Shown here one piece after another: positions 47,401 through 59,400 of a stretch of DNA of 64,000 nt. The translations under genes and the position numbers were made by a program. The stretch comes from Ampelocalamus luodianensis (taxonomy: Eukaryota > Streptophyta > Magnoliopsida > Poales > Poaceae), in NCBI GenBank assembly GCA_036346255.1, contig CM070622.1, positions 31,212,751 to 31,276,750 of the forward strand. Direction: 5' to 3'. Positions within the stretch are counted from its first letter, which is position 1, and every line of letters starts with the position of its first letter. The notes below the pieces were generated by a model that was not told the DNA's origin, made no database searches, and saw nothing but the letters and a program-made list of their open reading frames with translations.

Positions 47401-50400
47401 TCTCTTCGGTGCCTGAATAGAAGAATGAACACGTAGGGCATACCGTGATGTAGTTGAATGATCGTCAGAGTTGGTGGTACTAGCCGGAGGGTCAACTGGA
47501 GGAGAGGAAAACTGAGGTTCAGAAGGAACTTTCTGTCTGTGACTGTTGTGGAAGGGAAAAGTGGAAGTGTCAGACACTAGTGGAGTTGGTGGAGGGAAGA
47601 CACTAGGAGGTGAACCAAAAATTGGTGGAGAAAGTGTAGCTGGAGAAGGTGAGTCTGGTGAAGGAATGAGAGGTAGACACAAGGAGGTGAAATCTGTGGA
47701 ATGAGTGACAAGTAGAGGGATGATAAAAGAAGGGTCGATCCTCATCAAAGGTCACATCACGAGAAATGCGAATGCGACGTGCTGATGAATTGCAGCAACG
47801 ATAGCTCTTATGCACATGACTATAACCCAGGAAGACACACTCAACCAACTGAGCGCTCAGTTTTGTGCGCTCACGAGGTGTTTGAAGGACATAGCACACA
47901 CGTCCAAAGACACGAAAATGAGCATAGTGAGAGGGTGCTCTTTACAGGACCTCACCATAACACTTGTCCTGAAGCTTGGAAGAGGGCTGATGGTTGATGA
48001 GATAGAATGTTGTAGACACCGCTTCCCCTAGAAGTGAGAGGAAACAAAGAAGGAGATGAGAAGAGTACGAGCAGTCTCAATGATATATCCCAGGAAGACA
48101 CACTCAACCAACTGAGCGCTCAGTTTTGTGCGCTCACGAGGTGCTTGAAGGACATAGCACACACGTCCAAAGACACGAAAATGAGCATAGTGAGAAGGTG
48201 TTCTTTACAGGACCTCACCATAACACTTGTCCTGAAGCTTGGAAGAGGGCTGATGGTTGATGAGATAGAATGCTGTAGACACCGCTTCCCCTAGAAGTGA
48301 GAGGGAACAAAGGAGGAGATGAGAAGAGTACGAGCAGTCTCAATGATGTGACGGTGCTTACGCTTAGCAATACCATTCTGAGTATGAGCACTAGGACACG
48401 AGAGCCGAGGAAGAGTGCCCTCAGAAGAAAGGAACTAACGAAAGGCTGATAAAAGATACTCTATCCCAGAGTCAGAATGAAAAACACGAATGGAAGAAGA
48501 AAATTGTGTATGAACCATCTTAGCAAAAGACTGATAAATGAAAATCAATTGAGAGTGATGTTTCATAAAATAAATCCAAGTATATCGAGAGTGATCATCA
48601 ACAAATATGACATAATAACTATGACCACCTTTTGAAGCAAAAGCAGATGGACCCCATACATCTGAATACACCAAATTAAAAGGACAAAAAGACTAAGAGG
48701 TACTACTAGAATATGGAAGTTGTAGCTGTTTCCCCAGCTTACAACCAGTACAATGAAAACTAGACTCAACAGTGACATGACCTAAGGAACTCTTGTGAAC
48801 TAGAATGGTGAGGCGAGCTCCACAGAGATGACCAAGTCTATGATGCCACTTACTGAAGAAAGAACCAATAGGAGACTAAGATGATGACATAGCAGAAAAC
48901 ACTAAGGCCTTCGACGTACTGGTGCAAGGAAGATGTAAGGTATCCAAGACATAGAGACTAAGAGAGCCTCTACGGCGATGACCAAAACCAATCACTCTTT
49001 TGCTCTAACGATACTGAATGAAACAAGAGGAATCATCAAATCCAATGAAACAATTTATATCAGTACGTTGACCAACAGAAAGAAGGTTCATAGATAGCCG
49101 AGGAACAAAAGACACATCAGGAACAATGAAGCGAGATGTAGAGAGAATGCCTTGATGGGTAATAGAGCAACGTGTACCATCAGCAGTGTGAGCATATGTA
49201 ACATCAGTCACGGGCCTACGAGCAATAAGCTGAGACCTGTTCGATATAACATGAAAAGAGGCACCCAAGTCCAGAACCCAAGGATAAGCAGCGCTATAGT
49301 AGGTGTGGGTGTGGCAGCAGTGACTGCTCCATCATGTGCTCTCGGAGGCCCAGTAGGTGCTCTACGACGACGATCAGATGGATGTCTAGCACGATAATCA
49401 ACAAGCTGATCTGGATGTAACTTGAAGCATTTGCCAACAAGATGACCAGTCCTCTTGCAATGAGAACATACCAACACTCCTGTGGGTGTAGCTCTGGTAG
49501 ATTCAGATCGTTGTGAGAGACCCAAGATAGCATGTGGTGAGAATCCTGAGGTAGGCATAAGGGAATGAAGACGAGTCTCCTCTGCAATCAAACTAGAGAG
49601 CACCTTAGTAAAAGTTGGTGGAGTAGGATAGTTGAGTAGCTGTGTACGAATAGGTTAAAACTCTTATCGAAGTCCCATCACAAACTGATACATGAGTGTT
49701 TGCTGAGCATACTCATCTTTGGCAACACAAGACTCGCAAGCAGTGGCAGCCTTCAGTGCCATAGACTCTAGAGGGCCAGTGATATAAGTGAAAGCACTGT
49801 AATACTCCTCTACTGACTGATCTTGCTGTTGTTGAATACTATGAAGGTTCTTGAGCAATGTGAAGCGAAGAGTACCATTGGACTGAACATACCTCTTCTC
49901 AAAGTATGTCCACATCTGCTTGGCTGAAGTATGATACTCAAGACTCATCCTCAGAGAAACGTCAACACTCAAGACAAGGCTAGTCATGATACGATCGTCC
50001 TCTTTCTGCCAAGCCTTTATTGCCTCAGCATCAACCTTCTTCGGATCAGGAGGATCGTTAGTTAAATGAGAGGCCAAACCATAACCCCTAAGAGTAGTCT
50101 TGATTGAGAAAACCCATGCTCGATAGTTCAACCCATTAAGCCTGACGTCTCTGAGCACAAGAGATGAATTGTCTCCAAACATCAAGTCAGACTTGGCTAT
50201 CCTGATGGACCACAATTATACAGTAGAAGCACCGTAGCAATCACCAAGCAGCACCACTCAAATCGCGCAATCAAAAGCAGTAGACAACAGTAGTAGCATC
50301 AACAGTAGTGGTAGGGCAAGAGCAGTACCGAGCAGCAGAGCATCAACAGCAGTAGCGCAAGGACGAGCGGATGAGTTCGCCGGAGCAGCAGAGCATCAAC

Positions 50401-53400
50401 AGCAGCAACGCGAGGACGAGAGGATGAGGTGGCCGGAGCAGCTGCACGGGAGAAAGAGCTATGGTCGTCGTCGGCATCAACGAGGTCCGGCCCACCGGCC
50501 CAGAGGAGGCGGAGGCACAAAGGTGGAAGTGTCGTCGACGAGGACGAGCTCTAGGCGCTGGATCTGTAGCAGAGGCAGTGAGGACTACGTCGGAGCAGAG
50601 GCGGGCGGCGAGGACGACGTCGGATCCGGATGCTTTGTCTCTCGGGGGAGTTAGCTCTAGGCAACGAGGAGACGAGGAGCAGGGGAGGAGCTCCAGGCGA
50701 CAAATCCGGAGGCGTGGCGAGGATGGCTTGAGGCGCGGAGAGGATGATGTCGGAGCAGAGGTGGCGTTGGATCCGGATGCTTCATCACTTGGGGGAACTC
50801 CAGATGCAGGCAACGACGAAGCAGAGGATGTTTCGTCGCTCGGTGGAGCTCTAGGCGACGAGCAGGGGAGAGGATGGGATGATGCCGCCGAGCAGCGGCT
50901 CGGGGCAGCCAGCCCACGGCGGAGGAGGGGCAAACACAACGACGGTGGCTAAGGAAATAGGGGTAGGGTGGAGATGGCTTTGATACCATATTAGAATAAT
51001 TGAGGTTAGAGTTTTGCTATTTACAACTATGTAACTTATTTATTAATTGACATGGTATATATAGACATTATTACATAGGCCTCATGGGCTACATGGACCA
51101 CATAGATCAAGAGAGAGAGTGAGTGTACAACACTCTTAACACCATCAAATTTGAGTGCATCCCTTCTTTCTCCCCGAGCTCCGGCGGGTGTGGCACAATG
51201 TAGCACGTGTGGGGCCTTTGTGCAGCCGGTGGGTCACTGCACTACCCGACAGGCTCCCATTCACTACATTGTCTGCTGTGGTGCTCGCCGACGGCCATGC
51301 TGTCAAGCCCGAGCCTAGGCTGGCTCCAATGCCACCGATAGACTAAAGAGAGAGGAGGAAGACGGTGAAGGAGGGGGCGCTGAAACCAATGTAGGGGCGA
51401 TTTCGCACCAGCACTGGTTGATAGTTAAGGGGTGAAATTTGGACTCCAGAAAGAGTTGAGGGGTGTAAAAGGATCTGTTCCTTGCCTTTCCCCTAAATTT
51501 CATACAACACAAGAATTTACGGGGACTCATACAACTGTGCTGGGATCTGTGAACTTACTGTTTGGTTTATTTTTCACAGGAAGATCGAGAGATGGCTTTG
51601 CAAATAGCTAATGCAATTTGGAATTCACTGAAAGGAAGACCTGTTCTGGTACTGTAGTTTAGTGTGACAATGTATACAATATTTGTAGAAAGGATTTGAT
51701 GTCTTATATGTGGTATTGTAGGGTCGTATTCATCTAGGGAAAGAGCCACCACAATTTATTGCTCTTTTCCAACCCATGGTTATTCTGAAGGTATGGTCCT
51801 CACTGTTTCCATGTTATGCATGAGTTAATGACTAATGAGTGCTGTTCTCTAAGGAACTAAGTATGCATCGGTCTGTATAGCTGAATAGTAATTTATAATG
51901 TCAATTCGAAAAGTACCAGCTAAGCATATTTGGCAAATCATGCAGGGTGGAACCAGCTCTGGATACAAGAAATTTGTAGAAGAAAAGGGCTTGACGGATG
52001 AAACATATTCTGGCCATGGCATTGCTCTTGTTCGGGTTTCTGGAACATCAATTCATAACAACAAAACACTTCAAGTTGATACGGTATTATTTGCCTCCAC
52101 CTGTGCTTATGAAGATCTAAAGTGATAATGAAACTTTTTTGTTGAAGTATGGAAGTGTATCTGATGGTTATTTTTATGTTGTCAAGATGATCCTTCATAA
52201 TGTGCCTAACTGCTGAGATTCTATGTATACAAAAGTAAAGTCATGACTCATGACTAATTGCATATTCATAGTGTAAATGGATGGTCTTAGCATGAGATTG
52301 TAGAGTATCATAACTGAGAACAGTGGGAACTCAAAATATGGTAGTTTTCAGTTCACTTATGTGCAAGCTAAGGGTCAGTAGAATAAGGAAAGGACTGTGC
52401 TGATATCCACTGAGTGATGGTAAGTTGTCTGGCTCATTAACATGTTTCCGCCAGTACAGGAGAAATAAGCAAAAATTTGTTGTCTACATTTTTTTGTTGG
52501 TATTTCTATTTTTGTTATAGATACATAGAAGAGTTAGGTAGGTTGGCATAAGTATATTGATTGCAATTCTTCTGAGTTACTCCATTCGAAATATTGAGTG
52601 CTAGTCCCTGATCCCTTTTTTGTGTAGATTGAGCTGATATTTCTGATACTACAATTTCGTGGTACCCACATTCTTCTCGTTCTTCGCAATGACCTTTTTT
52701 TTTGCTGAGTCAACTCATTTAAAAATTCACACATGGCCAATGGCATTCTTATTTGTATAGCTTCCTCAAACCTGAGCTATAAAGAACTTACATAATTCAA
52801 ATTTCTGCTCATTTAACTAATCAGTAATATTTTTTAGGTGTCAACATCCTTGAGTTCCACAGATTGTTTTGTCTTGCAATCTGGAAATTCAATGTTTACA
52901 TGGATTGGCAACGGAAGTTCTTATGAACAACAACAGTGGGCTGCAAAAGTTGCCGAGTTCTTGAAGGTATGAAATAATGAAACAACCTTTGATATTTGTC
53001 TTCATCTACTTTTTTTTTTAGAGGATCATCTTCATCTAGTTAGTGCATACTCCCATGGTCAAAAAGAAAAAAAAATGTGCTCTTCTTGAGCACTTGTGAA
53101 TTTGTTGAATTTGAAGCTTAAGGATATTTAGGAACATTATTTCAAATTTTGTTGTAGTTTGGCATTTCCTTCTCATGTAATATCACTTTCTGTTGCTAAT
53201 TATGAGCATCCAGATATCCAAAGTGTCCAATGGAAAGTTTCTGGGCCTTAAAACAAATGAAATGGCCACTGTTATTGGAATTTTTTACCAAACTTAGAGG
53301 TGAACCTGTAGGGAACAAAATAGGCCTGCGTTTTGATTTGAATGAAAGCTGCTAACAAAATGATCTTTAAGATAAAAAGTTAACCATGCTGGTGGTATGT

Positions 53401-56400
53401 ACAATTACCAGTTTATTTTCACCACCAGTTGATTCAAGGTCAATTCAGATTAACAAACTTTATAATATTTTGACCGTAACTGGCTAAACATGATTTTTTA
53501 ATTGTGTATGTAAACCATACTTAGCATCTTTGTTTATTTGATTGTGAAGTACCTTTTTCACGCAATTAGTCAATAGTAAATGGAAACCACTATGCACAAA
53601 CACACCATTTGCGTGAGAAATGTATAGAATTTGTTTTTTTTTTCGGGAGAGGACTTGTAGTTACATAACAAATATGTATGAAAGTAATGAGATGTTTGAA
53701 TTAAGATGGTTGTTTACAGTTGCTGTCATGGGCATCCATTGTTCGTTGTTATACTTTTCAAACACTGACCTCAGCAGGCAAAATTTAGAGCATATGCAAC
53801 AATGTCAACATGATTGCTGTCACAGAACTACTAAATCCTCCAGAATACTTTGCTCTGACTAAACTGAAAACAATTGATATTTCCTTTAATTCCCAGCTAT
53901 CTATTGCTCCCTATAATTATCTGATGTTTTTCCACCTTACAGCCTGGCGCTGCTGTCAAACATTGCAAGGAGGGAACTGAAAGCTCTGCTTTCTGGTTTG
54001 CTCTCGGTGGAAAGCAGAATTACACAAACAGAAATGTCACACAGGATGCTGTTGTTAGAGATCCTCACTTGTATACTTTCTCATTTAGGAATGGTCGGTT
54101 GTAGTCAAAACTGAATTTCACCTTTTTTTCTTGTTGCTACTACTCTGAGTTCTTTCTTATATTCTACAAGTGGCCTAATTATATTTCTATTGTTTTGGTT
54201 TCATCTGTGATAACATGATCACCATTTATCAGGGAAGCTGGAGGTTTGTCATCTTACTCTTTACCCTAATTTGTTCGTGCTCCAGTAATTTAGGATTTAA
54301 ATTTCTAAAACTTCTTTATCTGCAGGTTACTGAAATTTTCAATTTTGCACAAGATGATTTGTTGACCGAAGACATGATGATACTTGATACACACACGGAA
54401 GTCGTTGTTTGGATGGGTCAGTGTGTGGACACAAAAGAGAAACATAAGGCATTTGAAATTGGGCAGGTATGCCATGAAGGCATGAAGTTTTAACCTTACT
54501 GCTTTCATTTATATCATTATTGCTCAACTCATAGCAATAACTGCTTTTCCACCAGAAATACGTAGAACATGCAGTGACTTTTGAAGGCCTTTCTCCTGAT
54601 GTGCCTCTGTATAAAGTCATTGAAGGGAATGAACCTTGCTTCTTTAGGACATACTTCTCCTGGGATAACACAAGATCCGTGGTATGCTATCGGATATTTA
54701 CCATTGTATCTTACTATTTTTCCTTGTACTTAATTTTGTTCGTATGCGGTAGCAGTTTTTTTAAAAGGTTTACCTAAGGGGCAACAGTGCAACACTGACT
54801 TCGTATAAGAAAGCTTTCCTATGGTTTTTGTTTCTTTTTCTTTCCACTCAGCCAAATTTTGTTCCGTTCCATCACTGAGAACTTCTTCTCTTAAGTTCTG
54901 CGGTGTTGCTATCTGTTTTCGATTAGAAATGGCTACATCGTCTAGAGATTGCAAGAGATTTTAGGGCTCTTGGTCCCAGTGGAGGATTGGTGAGATTAAG
55001 CTCAAGCCGCATTTTGGCCTTGTTGGGCTAGACTAAAGAAAAAATTTCATTGCTAAATTCTGGTTGGCAATTCTTTGGTTGTTTCTCGGGAGGACAAGCT
55101 CTCAGTACACATTTGCTTTCGGTTGGCGGAAGAAAGGGCCTCTGGCCTAAACCTTCTGTTTTCCACAATCCTCGGCAGTGCAGGAGCTATCAACTCGGAT
55201 GATCCGTTCTCGGTGATGAGGTTTGGGCAACCATCAAATCCTTGCCCTTGGACAAGGCCCTTGGCTTTGGGCGTCGTTGGTGTAATCTGCTGTACATTAC
55301 TATCCACTTCCTCAACTCGGTATTGGTTAATGGAGAGCAAGGGGGCTTGATCTTTCACCAGCGGGGCCTTAGGCAAGGAGATCCCCTTTCCCCTATGTTG
55401 TTTATCCTGGCTATGGACGTTCTTAACTCTTTGATCAGTCATGCTTCTGGCGAAGGTTTGCTGCAGCCTTTGGCGGTCCCTCAAGTTCAACACAGGATCT
55501 CTTTTTATGCGATGATGTCATTCTGTTCCTCAGACCCGCAAGAGATGATATTTGCCTGGTTAAAAAGCTGTTGGAAGTTTTTGGTCACGCCTTTGGCCTC
55601 AAAGCGAATTTGGAGAAAAGCTCGGTGACGCCCATTCAGTGCTCTGTTGATGATCTGAATCTAATCTCAGATCTTGTGCCTTGTGAGATTAAGAAGTTTC
55701 CCATCAGTTATCTTGGCATCCCTCTCATCATCCGCAAGCCATCTAAAGTGGAATTGCAACTACTTGTGGATAAGGTGGCTAATATGCTCCCTTCTTGGAA
55801 AGCCTCGCAAATGAATAAAGCTGGAAGACTAGTTACTGTGAAAGTCGTTCTTTCAGCCATCCCTATTTTTCTTATGATTGTGTTGGACATGCCTAAATGG
55901 GTTATCAAGGCCATAGATAAGAGGCGGCGTGGGTTTCTTTGGAAGGGTCATGAGCAAGCTAAAGGGGGCAGTTGCTTGGTTGCTTGGAGTAAGTGCCAGC
56001 AGCCGTTGCAATATGGGGGACTTGGCATTCTAAATTTGGAAATTATGGGTTGGGCGCTGCATCCGTTGGTTGTGGCGTGAAAACCGACCCTCCAAACCGT
56101 GGGTAGGGCTCCTATCCGTGTTTCGTAATTCCCAAGCCTTATTTGATATTCTTTGTTGTGTCTCGAGTTGGCGGTGAAGACACCAAATTCAGACGGATCG
56201 TTGGTGCGGGGTAAAAGCAGGTCTCAGTGGGCTCTAATCTTTTCAAGTTGATCCTATTAAAGTCGCCAAGCGAAGGACATGGAGGAGGCATTAACCGCGA
56301 AGATGGGTTCAAGATATCAAAGGGCTTTATCTCGTGCGGTGATCCTTGATTTCTTAACCATTTGGGAGTTGGTGGAAGATTTGGCTCTGGACATTGCCTG

Positions 56401-59400
56401 ACCACGATATTTTGGCGTCTCTCAAGAATGGTCTATATAGCGATGAAATCGACTTATGAGGCCTTCTTCTTTGGTGCAATAAAATTTTCACCACAGACGA
56501 GTGCGGAAGAGTTGGGCCCCTAAAGTGCAAATTCTTCATTTGGTGTTTGTCAAGAATCATTGTTGGATCAGCCGCCTCGCAAAGCGAGGTTTACCTCACC
56601 CATTGTTGTCGCCTCTTTGCGACCAGTGAGAGACCGTGCGGCATATTACGTAGCGTGTGTTTTGCTAAGCGGATCTGGCGGTCATTCTTCACAACACCGC
56701 TTCTTTGGTGCCCCAACCGATGAATACCATTAATGTGGGTTGCTACACTAAGTACTAATTTAAACAATAAATTGAGGAGGATTGTAGTATATCCACGGGT
56801 CATAGGATAACCAATTAAAGTAATACCAATCAACTAATGAAATCACCAACAAGTCTCGAGCATTATTCTAAGCATTAAATAAGTCCATGAGTAATATATA
56901 TATCCAAGTCTCTAGTTTTATAAGGAAACACTCTAATCAACGTTGCATGTGTATTTGATTTGCATATGCCGCTCGTGACTCATGATCTATTCCTCCATCA
57001 ACGGTCACCTAAAAACAACAAAGCAGAAGTGAGTCCAAGACTCAACAAATACATAAATAAAGCTATAAACAATTGTTTATCAAGTATCATCAAGGTTACC
57101 ATCACCATCTATCTATTTAATGTTATTCTCATACTCAAATAAACAAGCCATCCATATAGGTAAATTTGCACAATTTAACAATTTACTCATATATGTGAAT
57201 GCACCATCATGCTCATGCTTATATGCATCTCATCAGCTGATACCGGTATAGCGAAGTATTCACCCGTCGATAACACATTCTTCCCCATCTTCGTTGGGAT
57301 GGGGTTCCTACATTGTAGGACTTTAACTAGTCCCTACAAATGTAAGACTTTATCTAGAGCACTCCGGACTAGTTACGTATCTTATCATGATGAATGTAAA
57401 CAAGCCATCCATATAGGTATATTTGCACAATTTAACAATTTACTCATATATGTGAATGCACTATCATGCTCATGCTTATATGCATCTCATCAGCTGATAC
57501 CGGTATAGCGGAGTATTCACTCGTCGATGACACACTCTTCCCCATCTTCGTTGGGATGGGGTTCCTACATTGTAGGACTTTAACTAGTCCCTACAAATGT
57601 AAGACTTTATCTAGAGCATTCCGGACTAGTTATGTATTTTATCATGATGAATGTAAATGATGCAACATCATAATTAATCATTTACACAACTCGTCTCATT
57701 AACTTAATATCTCATTCTTATTATCTCAATATCATAATCTCATTAACTCAATATCATCAATATCATATAGATGAATAAGCTTAACGAAAGTATAATAAAT
57801 AACATGATAAGTAATATCAATAATAATGACAAACAACCCATTGTTCATCACTCTATCATGTACTTGCCTCTTAACCTCTAGATCCGAGTGATGAAATTGT
57901 GGCATGGTGTTTGAGACAACACTCCCTGAATAAACAAGCAATAATACATTCAAAATACACTACAACGGTACCAAAATCATCACACAAACTACTATCACTC
58001 CTACACGCAAAACCGACACTATTAACTCAATTTCACTGGACGAACTACCCACTGTCCCAGTGGTAAAATGACCATAACTTTCAACTCTAAACTCCAAACA
58101 TAGCAAAACATATAATTTCTGGAAACCCCACGAGATTATCTACAATATTTTAGTTATGAAAAACTTCTAAATTCGTCGTTTAGGTTCTTGTTTTCAACCC
58201 CGAAGATTAAACCAAAATTTGACAGAACAGTATACTTCACATTTTCATATCTATTTTTATATAACATGAAAAGTAATAAACAATGGTAGTTCTGGAATCT
58301 ACTAAGAAATACCTACCTTATTCAAGTTATGACACTAATTAAATTATTCCATCTACTGTATGTAATTTGCCCATCTATGCGACAGCTGTCATTGATGACC
58401 GATTTCTGGACAGCAACCTTTCCGATGCCATAATTTTTTACTCACAACTCCAAGCTTAGTGATCTTGACCTTCCTGGAAAGCTAGTAAAATTCCCCACAA
58501 CTTTTCTAACTAGCCGAAACCCTGAATCTGAATGTAAATACCCTAAATTACCCTCGCAAGGTTCCGCAGCATAGTTCGACGAACTAGGACTTCACAAAAC
58601 CATCAGTCCCCACGACCAAACTACTCCAAACCTTGATTAATCAACCATCTAAGATCAAAACAAGTCTAAACAGAATGTTACCCATGAAAATTGGACGACG
58701 ATCGCGGACGAATTACAAAGCCCTTTCCTCTCTTTTCGTCCCTTCTTCCTCTTCCTTCCTCTCCTTCCTTGCTGGGCCTCCTTACTTTAGTGGGTGCCCC
58801 CCCCCTTGGGCCATGGGCCGAAAGCCCACTAACTTCTGGATTTAACTCTTACTTGCTTCCTCTAATTCGTTAAGTATTTATTTGGATAAACGGTATATTA
58901 CACTAACAACTATAAGTATATAGTACAGATATTTCACATTATAACAGCTATTATGTTTGGGCTAGTATTGAGGTGTACATGCTCTGATTGTTGCCATGCG
59001 TTGAACATGTAGTGCTGGTGATGGCCTGATGGGTGTCCTGTCTGATGCAGTGATACTAGTCTGTTATTCAAAGTGAAGGACATGCTGAAACTAGAAATTG
59101 AATCCACAGGAACTTAAGAGTCCGTGGAACTAACTACAGTTGGTTTCATCTTTTGTCTTGACTAATTTAGGTTGGTAGTGCCCAATAGAAGTCATTTAAG
59201 GGATCTGGGGAGGCTGGGGCGCTGGGCAGGATCCTGTAGAGATTTCAAAATTTAAAATAATAAAAAGGACTGTAGAACAAGGATGTCTTCGTCCATATGG
59301 AAGAAATTGTGCACAGTTGCTAAGATATGATATTTGGTGCAAGGAAGTTATCATGGTTCTTTGGAATATTTGTTCCTCTTGACAAGTTTGCAGGGCATTC

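Larger units (their letters stand above)
45671..51141 (-). mobile_element. Copia element B in villin intron 11
   Basis: LTRs 45671-45824 and 50989-51141, flanked by the perfect 5-bp duplication CCATC (45666-45670, 51142-51146). Primer site TGGTATCA (minus strand, 50981-50988) and a purine tract next to the 3' LTR are present. Same family and same antisense orientation as element A, but with gag retained. Structurally complete, coding regions decayed. Confidence 0.92.
44970..51470. mobile_element. MITE-like element split by Copia B
   Basis: The left arm begins near TTTTACCCCCTCAACTTTTT (44974) and the right arm ends near GAGTTGAGGGGTGTAAAA (51450-51470), its inverse. The phrases CACCTCTCAATTACC and GTTAAGGGGTGAAATTTGG form a second inner pair. 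Without Copia B it would be about 1 kb. No clean target duplication was found, so the superfamily is undecided (Mutator-like or hAT-like). Confidence 0.5.
44709..51579 (+). other. Villin intron 11, 6.9 kb, transposon-filled
   Basis: Contains an old MITE-like element (about 44970-51470 by its arms) split by Copia element B (45671-51141). Donor CCG|GTAATT and acceptor TTCACAG|GAAGAT are intact. Confidence 0.85.
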
